Assembly: GCA_036924285.1 (NCBI GenBank)
Contig: JAYKYS010000014.1
Span: 6,138,001-6,202,000 of the forward strand
DNA length: 64,000 nucleotides
Reading direction: 5' to 3'
DNA from: Asterella californica
Taxonomy: Eukaryota > Streptophyta > Marchantiopsida > Marchantiales > Aytoniaceae
The position numbers and the translations under genes are program-made. The notes below the pieces were generated by a model that was not told where the DNA came from, searched no databases, and saw only the letters and a list, made by a program, of their open reading frames with translations. The stretch's first letter is position 1. Each line of letters opens with the position of its first letter. This document shows, in pieces, positions 43,988-56,170 of the stretch.

Positions 43988-43991
43988 CATG

Positions 43992-44157
43992 CAACAGCTA
44001 GTACATGGCAGCTGCTAGAGTATACATACTGCAATACATAAAATTTTGAATCTTGAATGAAACTTTTTCATCTGTACGATCCTTCTCCGTAGTCTTGACC
44101 ATCAGACTGTTCGCGATAGTTTGCATGCATATTGTCTGGGCATTTATAAGCTGCTAA
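43992..44157. other. Host DNA continuing from the germin 3' flank
   Basis: Before D inserted, this sequence followed 8861 directly. No gene is seen. TAA at 44155-44157 is the left target duplication of the MITE. Confidence 0.7.
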
Positions 44158-44511
44158 GAGCATCTCCACCCGTATAGAGATAAAGACATCCTTATCTCTA
44201 ATCTGCAGATGAAGAGTGAAAGATCTTTATCTTTTAAGGGAGGCATTTTCCACCATATTCTTTAAATGGAGTCTCTAAAGAATATCAAAAACTCATAAAC
44301 CTTTTCAAAACTACCTGAAAACTATTCTTGAAACTGTTTGATATGGGGTTAATGGATATTTATTGCAATCTCTAAATGACGGAATCGCAGTAAACTATAG
44401 AGAACTTTTTAAATTAAAGACTAGTATAAATATCGACGGTGGGAAGGTTTTCCCCTAACTTGCTCTCTAACTGGTTAGGGGAGCTTTTAAAGACCCGCGG
44501 TGGAGATGCTC
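44158..44511. mobile_element. Tourist-like MITE (354 bp)
   Basis: A perfect 13-bp terminal inverted repeat, GAGCATCTCCACC, is found at both ends, flanked by TAA on each side (44155-44157, 44512-44514). The TWA target and small AT-rich non-coding body fit PIF/Harbinger-derived MITEs; the GAGCATCTCCA terminus is common among plant MITEs. Confidence 0.88.
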
Positions 44512-44514
44512 TAA

Positions 44515-45038
44515 GATCAGACTTGGATTGAAGAAGTACTGATATATATACGCATGCGTGGAGGTATTTCCGCCGTCGCATGGGCAGATGACTTTCTACC
44601 AGTATGGTGGTACAATTGTATGGTCAGAGTGGGTAATGTTTTGAATTCAAAATGAACTGCAACTAACTCTGAATGATCCACATAACTGCACCTTTTCTGC
44701 ACTTCCTATAGTGCAGTTAGCTGTAGTTAGCTGTGGTTAAAGCAGGAAATTCTTTTTCTAACTCGAATCGTTTCAGCTATTAATTCAGATGTCCATGTTT
44801 CACTAAGCCTTTTCATCAGTATAATAATATGCTCTTGAGAGTATGTGGCATGTTAAACTTAAACCCCCGGTGCCCCTAAGAATAGTATTGGTAACCAGCA
44901 GGACTTCATTTTGGGGATTCGGGTTTACGAATAAAAGAAATTTAACCTTTAAACCTAAAATGCTTTGCTGAATAAACTTTCTTGCGAGAATGGAATCTAT
45001 CAAAGAGTTATATAATTCACTTCAAAGCAAACTGTACA
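44515..45038. other. Host intergenic DNA without recognisable gene
   Basis: No coding sequence, RNA gene or repeat pair recognised. GTAGTTAGCTGT-type short repeats occur near 44720. GTACA (45034-45038) would be the left target duplication of the adjacent copia element. Confidence 0.5.
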
Positions 45039-45433
45039 TGTTGAGTGTCAATTAAAAAATGTTCAGATAAAACATTCTTTGGTTTCTTAGAACAAAAAAA
45101 AATATTCTCTCTAACCCAAAGTACACAAGGAGAAAATAAAAGTACTCCTTTCCTGCTTTGATACCCACGCTGGGGGTTCAACGTTCCAACTGGTTACAGT
45201 TAATTAGCAATTCCAATCGTCGCATATTTTGGCCTCCAAGTCTGGATCCTCATTAATTAACTAAGGGATTAGAAGCATCTAAACTCCACTGAATTTCCTA
45301 GTTCGTTGAGAAGTAAAGAGGGACAGATGACCCTCTACTCATTTTTTTGTGTGATTTTCTTCACCTCTCTTCAGTTTAGGCTTAGGCTATGATTGTCTTG
45401 TCATAGAATGTTTACAGTTTCATGATCTCAACA
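45039..45433 (+). repeat. Copia-2 5' LTR (395 bp)
   Basis: It starts TGTTGAG and ends CTCAACA, a perfect 7-bp terminal inversion, and is followed immediately by an initiator-Met PBS. The 3' LTR is not in the window because gypsy G cuts the element. Confidence 0.88.
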
Positions 45434-45445
45434 TGATATCAGAGC
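45434..45445 (+). promoter_or_regulatory. Copia-2 primer-binding site
   Basis: TGATATCAGAGC directly after the LTR differs by one base from the plant initiator-Met PBS TGGTATCAGAGC. Confidence 0.88.
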
Positions 45446-45907
45446 ACGAGAGGGAAGGTGAGAGTGACTGAGATCCCAAATGTGAAAAAGAAGTAACAGG
45501 TTTTCTGACATCCTTCGAGTTTTCAGCAGGGTCGAATCTACCCAATTTGAGTGAAACTCTAAACGCAAAAAAGGTGTTTTTGGAGGTCTTCCACTCAATT
45601 TTAGCATCTGAAAACAGGTAGAAGGCGATAGAATCAGCATTTACCGTCAGCTATCACGTGAATTTTTTTCCATCCCATGTGGAGGTTGTATGCAGAAGTT
45701 GTTGTTTCCGCAGTTTCGATCAACACGACATTGACCGCAGTTTTGAAGGTCATATCGATCGATTTTGGCCATTCTAACGATTGCGGGTCGACTGAACTAG
45801 TGGCTGAAATCATATTATCTCTGCAATTTACTTCTTCGTTATCTTTCCATTGTCACGTTTCTTGATTCATTCTGAGCTTGTTTGTCTCATCTGTCGTCTA
45901 TTACGTC
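45446..45907 (+). other. Copia-2 untranslated leader
   Basis: About 460 bp between the PBS and the gag ATG. No coding sequence recognised. Confidence 0.7.
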
Positions 45908-48577
45908 ATGAGTAACAAGATAGACACATTCTCATGCATCACAGGTGAACCTCTTGACAAGAACAACTACTTGATATGGAAGTATCAAATTACTGTCTTT
46001 CTCAAGGAGCAAGGACTCCATGATCTTGTCACAAACATTAACAGCAAACCATCCGAGGATGCCGGAGATCCGATTGTTGCGGAGTGGAACAGACATGCTC
46101 AGCAAGCTGTGCACTACATGTCGTTGTGTGTTTCGCCACAGATGTTTGGTTACATACAGACAATTGACACTCCTAAGGAAGTTTAGGATGTTTTGGCGGA
46201 TGTGTTCCAGACATGAACCAAAGCTCGTAAGTTGCAGCTGTAGCAACAACTTTTGGAGGTCAAGAAAGGTACTTCGACGATAACAGATTATGTCTACCAG
46301 ATCAGAGGTCTAGTCGAACAACAAGCAGCATTGGTGTCAAGGTCGAAGATGATGATCTCATTTTTCACAACATTCAAGGACTTCGTAAGGAATACAAGCC
46401 CTTCGAAACTTCGATTGCTGTTAGGGATACTTATCTCACGTTTGAAGAACTAGTACTTATGCTGGTATCAAAAGAAATGAGACTACTGAGTGCAACTGGT
46501 CCAAATTCGACTCTAGAGCAAGCCCTGTTCGTTGATAGGGACAGAGACAAGGGTCGAGGCAGAGACGAAAGTAACTCTGTTGGACGAGATCAACAACAAC
46601 AATATATCCAAAACAAAAGTTTTGCCGATACTCCTTCTTGCAACTATTGCAACAAGGCGGTTCACTTTGAAAAGAACTTCTTCAAGAAGCAGAATGACAT
46701 CAAGGCTGGTAAGCAACCTCAAAATTCAAATTTTGCTTCCATGGAAGATTCTCATTTAGATGGTAGTATGCTAACCATGCAGCATGTCATGGGTGTTATG
46801 ACCAAATCCGTTGAGAGTTGGTACATAGACTCTGGTTGCTCAAACCACATGACTGCACAAGGAGAGTGATTCAGTAGCAAAGATCTTGTGAAGACTCTAG
46901 CAAATGTCTACACTGGTGATGGTACTCAACACCCGATTACTCATCTCGATATTGTATCTATCTCTGTTTCATCCTCAAAAATCTCAACTTTAGTGGATGT
47001 TCTGTATGTTCCTACCATAATCAAAAATTTGATCTCAATCAGTCAGATTGTTGAACAGGGTTATGAGGTTAAGAACAACAAGCATGGTTGCTTTGTTCAT
47101 GTTGATGGACAGTTCTCAGATTTCGAGTTTATAATTGTGGCATAAGAGGTTCGGACATATGAACTTCTCACGCTTGAAGGCTTTGCCTACTTCTGTTAAT
47201 CTAGTTGTAGGTATTTTGAATTTCATAGATGCTATTCTCGTAGAGGTCTGTAAAGCTTGTCAGTTTGGTAAGCAGGCTAGGCAACCCTTCTCTCATAAGG
47301 GCACTAGAGCTTCTACTATGTTAGAGCTTATTCACACATATGTTTGGACAGCTTCTCAAGCGAGTATGCAAGGTTCTCAGTACTTCGTCTCGTTCATTGA
47401 TGATTGTTGGAGATTCACTTGGGTCTATTTCTTGAAGGCCAAGTAAGATGTCTTCGCTGTATTTCAGCAGTTTAAGAACCTAGTAGAGAAGCAGTTCAAG
47501 CATAGCATCCTTCGTCTATGTTCTGATAGAGGAGACGAGTTCATTTCCAACCAATTGGATGCTTTTCTGCAACAACATGGCATCAAGAGACAAGTCACAT
47601 GCAACTACAGTCCGCAACAAAATGGAGTTGCAGAGCGCAAGAACAGACATATTGCTGAATGCGCTCGAGCTTTGCTCAATGAGAAAGCTATGCCTAAGTA
47701 TTACTGGGCAGAAGTTGTATCCACTGTTGTTTATCTTATGAACAAGTCTCCAACTGCTGCAGTGCATAAGAAGACATCATTTGAGGTATTGTACAATCAA
47801 CAGTCGGATATAGCTTCTCTAAGGGTTTTTGGTAGCATCTATGTTGTTCATATACCAGGTGAAAGGCGTAGTAAGTTGGATCCGAAAGCTTGGAAGTGCT
47901 TGTTTCTAGGCTACGCTTCAGACCGAAAGGGATATAGATGTTATGATCTCATTTCGAAAATCCTGCATGTAAGAAGAGATGTTGTCTTTGATGAAACCAA
48001 GTCCTGGTTCAAGTCTACATCGATCGATGTAGAACCTATTGTGTCTGTTATACAACCAGTAGCACCTACTTCACAACCTACTAGTTCTACTGCTTCACAT
48101 CATTTGAGAACTCCTTGGTCTGGACATGTTACTGCACCACCTACTCAATCCACTAGCTCTCATCTGTATTACAATAGATGACTCATCAACAACGTCTTGC
48201 ACAATCTTTGTCTCCAATAGATGATCATGTTATCACTTCATCTCAACCTTTTAGTGTTGAGACTACTCCTTCAGCTCAGTGTCCGATCTGCGAAGGTCCA
48301 GTAGAGTCAAGTTCCATGTACAATGTTTTTCATGTAAAGGATTTTTTGCAGAACACCATGCATACATGGTGAATGTTGTACAGAATGTACAAGAACCGAA
48401 TTCTCTTGAGGAGGCGATGCATCAAGCATAATGGATGCAGGCTATGGAGGTTGAACATTACAACATCAACAAACATGGGACCTTGTTGACTTACCCCCTA
48501 GTAAGAAAGTCATTTCTTCTATGTGAGTTTACAAGATCAAGAGAAATTCTGATGGTTCTGTGTCTAAGTGCAAGACC
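45908..48577 (+). pseudogene. Copia-2 gag-protease-integrase and RT start, cut by G
   Basis: Gag starts at ATG 45908 with LDKNNYLIWKYQITVFLKEQ (UBN2-type capsid) and ends in a zinc knuckle CNYCNKAVHFEKNFF whose last cysteine is phenylalanine. Protease WYIDSGCSNHM (about 46820), GAG-pre-integrase domain WHKRFGHMNFSRL...CKACQFGKQ (about 47135-47280), integrase core with FIDDCWRFTWVYF, SDRGDEF and [13 protein letters not shown], and integrase C-terminus LDPKAWKCLFLGYASDRKGYRCY. RT has just begun (YKIKRNSDGSVSKCKA-type motif, about 48530-48577) when gypsy G interrupts. Stops near 46185, 46870, 47143, 48180 and 48370 and several frameshifts show it was already decaying. Confidence 0.93.
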
Positions 48578-49361
48578 TGTGATCCTCAAGCGTGCTACCG
48601 GTCTTGTCTCTCACCCAGGGTAAACCTCTGATGGCCTTTGGTGAGGCGCATCATAGAACTAGGAGGCCTCTGCTAAATCCAACTCTCGACATACTCATCT
48701 CACTTCATCACTGAGGACGGAGAACTCTCATGGAGACGTAGAGATGAAAAACACACCCTTTATAGATATGGCCTAACGGCTTCCAAATACAAGGCAAAGG
48801 GAGGATGAGGGATCACTCCACAACCCCTCTATTTATACTATTGCAAATTTATCATAGTAACTACTTGTAAATCTGATTTACTGCAATTTACCGAGACCAA
48901 GTCAAAGATAAAAGTCCTAAGTCAAGAGTAGATTTCTCCTTTTTTGACTCCACTCTAATAATTAGGATCCTTCTAGAAGTATAAAGGAATCTTTGAAAGG
49001 AAGCTCGGATTGCTCCTTACAAGACAAAATACTAACACATAATTGAGCCAAAAAGGTCAACAACCCTCTTGATTGTTTGACCTTTAAGTCTCTACAACCA
49101 ATAAAAATCAGTCACGCATAAGACAAGAGTGTATTATTCACATCCTTGTTATTTTATGCACAACCAAACAAATAGTAGTTCTCACATTTAAGAATATTCT
49201 AATATTCTGTCCTCAAATACCTCCAACTCTAACTGTGACTACTCCTAGTTATCTGTCACTAACTTAGAGTATGGTCTAGCCTTGGGACTTATTTAGAAGA
49301 CTCACCACACATAGTTATAACTTATCACATATTTACTAATATGCAACCCCTAGGTGTTACA
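48578..49361 (-). repeat. G 3' LTR
   Basis: 784 bp beginning TGTGATCCTC and ending GTGTTACA on the plus strand, i.e. TG...CA termini. It abuts copia RT sequence at 48577 on one side and the polypurine tract on the other. Confidence 0.85.
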
Positions 49362-49373
49362 TTTACCCCCGGA

Positions 49374-51399
49374 CTAAGTTTTCACTCCGTCCTCGGAGTG
49401 AACGGTGACTTTTCTTTGGTGAAAGAGCTTGAGCTTGTCGTGATTCACCCGGTCAAACCTCCGTCCTCCTAGCTCTTTCAAGTCGTATGTAAAATTACTC
49501 CATACCTTCTCGACAATGAAAGGACCAAAGTAACGTGGAAGGAACTTCTTTCTAGCTCTCTTATATCTAATGGCATCAAAAAGCATTACCATATCTCCTT
49601 CCTTGAATGGCTTCACTTTTCTTTTACCGAGACGCTTGTCGTAATATTTCTTCTGACGTTCCTGCGCCTTCTCCATCTGAACCATTGCCACCACCCGTGC
49701 TTCCTCCAACTCCAATAGTTGCTCCCTCCTAGACTTCTCAGCTGCTGCTCCAATCGACCTCTTTAACCTCTTGTGGACAGTTTGAAAGGTAGGTAAATCA
49801 AACTGTATGGGCAACTTCGATTCACATCGTAAACAAGATGAAAAGGAGTGTACCCCGTTGAAGTCTTCTTAGTAGTCTTATACTCCCATAAGATTGCATG
49901 CAACCTCTTATCCCTCCATATCAGCACCCTTGGCCATCATCGCCCACAAGGTATGATTGGTCTTCTCAGCTAATCCGTTAGCGTTCAGTTTGTAAGAAGT
50001 TGTCACTCGCGGCTTGATGGAGAAATGTTCTAACATAGCGGTTGTGATGCTTCCCACAAATTCACCACCCCTATCAGAAACCAACTCAAGAAGGCATCCA
50101 AACCTAGTAATGATCCGTTCCCATAAGAAACGACCAACCTCTTCCTCACTTGTGGCTTTAAGTGGTATGGCTTCCACCCACTTGGTCAGATAATCGGTTG
50201 CAATCACGATATATCTGTTGCCACGAAGTGTTTTGTTTAAAGGATCGACATGATCGATTCCTCACTTCTCAAACAGACCTAGCACAGGAACTGATCTCAA
50301 GGGAGGAGTGCTAGTAGACTTCTTGGCAAAGGCTTGGCACACATCGCAAGTTCTGCAATACTCCAAACAGTCCTTGAAAATACCCTTCCAATGATATCCA
50401 GCGTCTAAGATTTTGAAAGCCGTCACCTTACCAGCGAAGTGACCACCACATACAAGTCCATCATGGAACTCCAGCATCAACCTCGCAGCTTCCTCCTTGC
50501 CCACAGCTCGTCGTAGCAATCCATCTGCACCTTGATGGAAAAGAACTCCTTCAACAATAGTGTATGGCTTACACCTCCTCATGAGAGCACTCCTCTCTCT
50601 CGCTCGCATACCTTCAGGAAATGATCCGTCAGAAAGGAAATTCCACACCTCCTTGTACTCTTCCGGCACCTCGCTGCTCAACGTGATGGTCATCAAGTCT
50701 TCGTCCAAAAAAGTATCATCTAATGGTTCTTCCCCCAATTCGTCGTAAGCTCTCGATAACAAATCTGCGTTGGCATGCTTCCTCCCCGGTCTATCCTCAA
50801 TAACGTAATCATATTCTGCCATGAGATCTTTCATCGAGCTATCATTCCCTCCGCGTTGGGCTTATTGAAGATGTACTTCAAAGCTTTGTGATCAGTCACT
50901 ACAGAAAATTTTCCTCCTAACAAATAGTGTCGAAACTTCTTCAAAGCAAAGATCACGGCCAACCCTTCTCTCTCTGTCACGGAATAGTTCTTCTCAGCCT
51001 GCACCATCTGTCTACTAGCATAAGCTATTGGATGGTCGTGTCCATTCTCATCTAACTGACTCAAGGTACATCCAATCATAACATTGGATGCATCAGTATA
51101 AACAATGAATGACTTACTCCAGTCAGGTTTGGCGAGGATTGGGGCTATCACCAACTTCTTCAACTCTTCAAACGCCTCCTTAGCCTTCTGATCTTGAAGT
51201 ATCAGCTCGAAGACTACACCCTTCTTCATGTAGTTGGTCAACGATTGAGCTTTATTGGAAAAAGATGAAATGAATCTACGATAATATCCCACCATCCCAA
51301 AAAATTGTCTCAACTTGGTCAAGCTAGTAGGGAATGGCAGTTCGATTATCTTCTTCACCTTGTCTGGATCCACTCCTATTCCATTTTTGGAGACGATGT
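49374..51399 (-). pseudogene. G polyprotein: RT thumb, RNase H, integrase
   Basis: Minus-strand pieces read SKNGIGVDPDKVKKI and FFGMVGYYRRFISSF (RT end), VYTDASNVMIGCTLSQ and VTDHKALKYIF (RNase H), HANADLLSRAYDE, the integrase zinc finger EFHDGLVCGGHFAG...CRTCDVCQ, SDRGGEF, GLAEKTNH, and the C-terminal RYFGPFIVEKVWSNFTYDL. Frame breaks at about 49815-49907, 50208-50261 and 50834 inactivate it. There is no chromodomain, as in C. Confidence 0.9.
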
Positions 51400-51449
51400 T
51401 AATTTGAACTATTTGCATGCAAAAAGTTAGGAAGGGCTTACTCAACATC

Positions 51450-52171
51450 TTTGATACCATCTTACTACTACAAGATCTTGGAGCCACAATTGTTCGATTC
51501 CTGAAGTAGACAGAGGACTAGACGAAACGTCTAGTCCATTCGTGGAGTGTTCAGACGAGTCTATTTCGAGATGCCGTGTACCTCTTATCGCTAGATCATT
51601 TGGTCAAGAGACAAATCTGTCTCAGAAGGATCAAACTGTTGTACACCTTGAATCTAATTTTGACTCAAACCACGAGAACGAGGAGATTTTCACCGATGAA
51701 TCAGAAGTTAGTGACGACAGTACTTCGGCAGAACGTTGTCCAAAGTTGGAATTATCTTCAGAGAGAGTTGTACTAGGGCTGACAACGGCTTCCAAACATT
51801 TTACAACACCAAACATCAAGTTAGCTAGATTAGCAAAAAAAGAAGCATCATTTCAATCCTCTCCTACGCCATCAGGTTTACTTATATTTGGTGGGTTAGA
51901 ATCAAACAAGCAAAGGCAGTAAAAAAATGTCTCTACATCTAATGAAGAAACTGATGATGTGGATGATCTATCTCAATTTGAGAGTTTACCACTGGAACGA
52001 GGATTGTCATCGGAATTAGACTTTGACTCTTGATATGAGAGAGACAACAACCACAATTGTGAAAGGTCATTATCTCGTTCGTCTACCTCAAATGAGTCCT
52101 TTACTCTTCCAAGAGATATAAGTGAAAATCTTGTCAATGGAGTGCCTGTAGAGGACGAAGAGACACGCTAG
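51450..52171 (+). pseudogene. Unidentified acidic, serine-rich reading frame with in-frame stops
   Basis: One plus-strand frame keeps a consistent low-complexity acidic/serine composition through stops at 51920-51922 and 52034-52036 and ends at TAG 52169-52171. It reads LDETSSPFVECSDESISR, NHENEEIFTDESEVSDDS, NVSTSNEETDDVDDLSQFE and RSSTSNESFTLPRDIS; the STSNE motif recurs. There is no recognisable domain. It may be an eroded host gene exon or the N-terminal part of an unidentified transposon ORF. It lies directly between G's truncation and the E-right 5' LTR. Confidence 0.45.
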
Positions 52172-52208
52172 TCAAGAGACTCACATCTTACAAGTGGTTC
52201 ATCGGACA

Positions 52209-52501
52209 TGTCACATCATTTTTGTTAGTTGCTAGTTCGGCCAAGTGTGAAGTGGCTTGCGTCATTCGTGCTGGTAGTGTCTTTAGTACCGTTAGTAGAG
52301 TTTCTTGGGTTGAGATCACCAAGGAGAATATTTCAAGTTGGAGCTTGTAGTCTCTCATCTTTTCTCGAGTTGAGTCTTGAAGCTCATAGCTATGATAGAT
52401 GAGTAGAACCTGGATTCTCTATGAGCACAGAGTGGGTTTGACTTGATTCGTGAGTGATCTGTTGCCGGTTGACAAGTGTTTATGCATATGTTCTCAGATT
52501 A
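52209..52501 (+). repeat. E-right 5' LTR
   Basis: It shares TGTCACATCATTTTT, GAGTTGAGATCAC.AAGGAG, GAGCACAGAGTGGGTTTG and GACAAGTGTTTATGCAT with 58041-58340 in the same order. Confidence 0.75.
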
Positions 52502-54842
52502 CTTGAGAAAAGATGATTTGTGAAGTTTTGATTGAGAGAAATCAAATCGTATATTTTTTGTCGATGGTATTTCTAGGTGGTCGCAAAATGATGGTAGGAT
52601 CAATTTGTGAAGTGGAGGTGATTTGCACTTCGTTTGGTGTATTTGTGAAGTGATTTGGTGGAGGTTTGGTTGCTGGTTGGATCGATTTTGATCGCTGATT
52701 ACAGTTTGTCATTTTCTTGAAATCTAATATTTGGCTGATGTGTGGAACCGCTGATCAGATTCTTTTGTGGTGGTCAGTTTTGATCCACGAAGATTGCAGT
52801 AGAAGCGCGTTGGGAGGACGCCTCCAATGCAATCAAAATTGTTTGGAGCGGAGTCCGTTTTAGTTCAATAAAGCTCTTTTTGTGTTGCAGAGAACCAAAA
52901 TTGTGATTTATGTCAGATTTTTATCCGAATTGATGAAATCCGTGAGACTGTCGTGAATCTTGTTGGTTTTGCACGGACATCACACAATGAAACAGAGACG
53001 ACTCAACTTTCAAGATCCATAGATGTAGACACGACACATTGTTTGAGGACAACCACGTCTATCTTACAGACCCTTTTATTTCCAGCCACAGATATGTCTG
53101 TCCAATCTCAGTATTTCATATGACGGCCACGCTTTGTAAGAGCAGGGGTGTTGTGACCTCTAGTACGAAGATGAGTGATTGTGATTTGGTAGATAAGTCC
53201 ACAGACTTATCTATCAGATCAGGATGGCTGTCAGTGACACATGACAAGTGGTGGCTGCTAAGATGGACGAGTTATCAACTAGATCGACGATTGAGCGTGT
53301 CAAGTTGACATCAAGTGTGATGTTGTTGGACAATAACAACGGTGTCTTTTGCATAGTTGCATCTTCTGAGAAAGTGTATAGACGTAAAGAGTCTTGTTGG
53401 ACTTTGGAGCGCAACTCTTGATGTTAGGGAAGACATCAAATTTGCTATGGTCCTATGTAAAGTTGATATAGAGAGGTGTCCACTCTAGATTCAGACATCT
53501 CTTGGAGTATCGACGTGGTCGATCACATACATGATATGTCAAGAGTTGATAGTAAGAGTTCAGTGAGATCATCGTCACAGATAGCTCGATGATGAAACCA
53601 ACGTCATTGTGATGTGTGGAGAGTCTTATGATGTGCTGGTTGGTGGAGCGGTGTTGTATCTCATGGGTATCACAATTGATTATTGAGAGAAAACTATCTC
53701 TTTTATGCCAGGTTGGCAGTCCGACGAGAGACGTGTGAGCCGCTTACCAGTACGGTTCATGGACTATGACAGCATACAGTTTAATTGTCACTTGGTCCGG
53801 TGAGTTACTGGAAGACAATGTGCATGCAGAGGATACTCCGATACTAGAGGAGATGGAGATTTTACCCAATATGAGTGGAGTAGTTCTTTTGACTTTAGAT
53901 GTTTCACTTTGGAGTTCGATTGGAGATACTACAAAATGTTGATTAGTTGATATAAGAGGTTTGGAAGAAAGCTTTTGTATCGTCAATGGAGGAGTTGATG
54001 ACGTTTCGGTCACTAGATTTGTCACTTTGTCATCCTTGGGTACCACACTCATTGTTTGGTAGTATACTCAAGAGAGTGTGTGTTGGAGCTATTTGGAGAG
54101 ATCAGCACTAGTTTGGTAGCGGTGTTGCAAGTCGGCATACAGATACATCGATACTTGTATGTGGAGAGAGATGAGACAATGAGACGAAGCTCATTGCGTC
54201 ATGTGACACGATTGTTACAGAGATATCCTGATCTACTACCAATGTCAGCAGTTCGAAGATAGCAACAGACATTACCGTAAGATATTTCGCTGTTGGGAGC
54301 GCAAAATTTAGTACGAGTTGGCTCTGTATATTTGGTGATTGCGGGTTGGTCATGTTAGGACCATACACTTGTAGAGACAAGACAAGTTTTACATGATCCA
54401 TGGTCTTGAATGTTTGAGAGATGTTGCAGATTCTACTACATCTGCAGATTCATCACACATGTTCTCTAGCTTACATCTTGGAAAATGTGCCCTTGTTGGA
54501 TGACATTCATCCACAGATGATGACGGGTGTGCATCAAGTGAGGTCATGGATTGGATCGGATGTTTTGTTGGAGGTAACAAGAGTGAGATCTCTTGCACAT
54601 CATCCACGATTGTGGTGGACGAACTTGTTACTTATGGAGTTGTTGAGGTGAGCATATGATGGAGTTCGACGCCCATCACACCTTAGAGCTGATAGCATCT
54701 TGGATGTAAGATGATGATCTCAAGTAATGAGAGTCATTGAAAGATCACCCATGGCCGTGGTGAACTTAGTGGGACAACCTAGAGCGGCATTGTCTACACT
54801 TGTGAGCTTCCCTGGTTCTCATGCATACAGAGAGAGAAGTCT
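52502..54842 (+). pseudogene. E-right gag/protease region, strongly degenerate
   Basis: Only one segment is recognisable: about 53620-53760 reads SYDVLVGGAVLY, IDY and PGWQSDERR, the pattern that follows the retropepsin in this type of gypsy pol. Upstream (52502-53600, expected gag) and downstream (53761-54842, expected linker) I see no conserved motif; the frames are short and broken. Confidence 0.55.
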
Positions 54843-56170
54843 TTGACTAATAGAGGTGCTAGTTTGCAATTGTTGGTGGAGTCCAATGCCGATGAGAGAG
54901 AGCATATGATAGGGTTTTTTACAAATACGACGGCGGTGCCTTCGATGTCAAAGAAAGCACGTCGTCATGTGTTGGATCAATCAATGGACTTGCTTCGCTT
55001 GGATTGTGAGCCTTGGTTTGACTGCTGAGCAACATCGGATGCGATATTATTGCTCAGACCCTTGTGACTACTTTACCTACCAAGACGATAGAGATAAAGA
55101 TCGGAGACGAGACAAAGAGAGAATGTCATTCGTGGACATCGTGAGATGTGACGAGAGATCATTTGGAGGTTGCAGCTAAGGTTGATGATGTAGTGTGTGC
55201 GGACGTAGTTGTGTCCGTTGATGGTGAGCAAGAGAGGTATGCTCATGATGTTGCTGAACAACAACCAATTGCTTCGTGCTCTACCTCTGATGTGATGACA
55301 AAGGATACTTGGGAGTTTGAGATTGGAGCCAAGCTTATAAGAAGAGAGAGACAAAGAATACACAATCTCTTGAGGGGTTACAAGAACTGTGTTTTGCTTT
55401 CAGTATGAAAGATTTGGGTACCTTGAACGGATCAGGTATACGGATTGAGTTGGCTAGTGACACGCCAATCTTCTGACATCCTTATAGATACAGTGATATG
55501 AAAAGAGTCTTGACCCGAAGTTGAACTCATGACTTGTTTGATGTGGAGATATCTTATGAAGAGTATGCATCTATCCGTGTTATGTCAACCAAGAAAGATA
55601 TATAGTGCACCTACAATGATAGATGGATGTGTGGAGATTAAAGTCTTATCAATTGGGAGAAGAAGTCCGATAAGTATGTCATGTCTACACCGGAGATGTT
55701 TGATGCGGTTGGACATGCAAAGGTCTTCAGTACGTTAGATCTTCGAGCATGATACCATTAGTTGCCAATCATAGAGGAGGATAAGACTAAGACACGTTCT
55801 AGGAGATTGATCCTCACGTTAAGGATTGTTTGTATCAATGACGATTCTTGAATTGATGACATCTTAGTCTATGGTGCTATAGTGGAGGAGCACGAGAGAC
55901 ATTTATAGTTGGTCTTTGAGCAGTTGAGAACTCATGGTTTGAAGTTGCATCCTAGGAAATGTAAGTTCTTCCAAGATCAAGTGGAGTATCTTGGTCACAC
56001 TATCTCCCCAGGTGGGTTGAGAGTACAACAAACAAAGATTGAGACGATTGCACGCGTTCCACGTCTCACAGATGTGAGTCGAGTTCGAGCATTTGTTGAT
56101 TTGCATAGACTTGGGATAGCGAACGGAGATGCAGATCGTTTGAGTAGAAATCCATGTTCAGAAGGATGAT
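54843..56170 (+). pseudogene. E-right reverse transcriptase relics
   Basis: Short frames contain the pre-RT segment RIHNLLRGYKNC (about 55345-55390), STLDLRA (about 55730-55750), IDDILVYG (about 55853-55876) and HPRKCKFFQDQVEYLGHTI (about 55935-56015) ending with VQQTKIETI and then directly DADRLSRNP (about 56130). About 95 bp around the FGL motif present in E-left is deleted near 55845, and RNase H is missing. Confidence 0.8.

Larger units (their letters stand above)
48578..51399 (-). mobile_element. G: 5'-truncated Ty3/gypsy element related to C
   Basis: A 784-bp 3' LTR (48578-49361) is followed by pol on the minus strand up to about 51399, where homology to C stops inside RT. Gag, protease, the RT palm and the 5' LTR are absent. 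Its polypurine tract (GTCCGGGGGTAAA) and protein order match C closely, and LTR segments such as GTCTCTCACCCAGGG resemble C's LTR, so both belong to one clade. Confidence 0.9.

Noticed and set aside
43988..44157. A second germin exon right of D
   Set aside because: The sequence lacks the cupin motif 2 pattern (PxG..H) in any frame.
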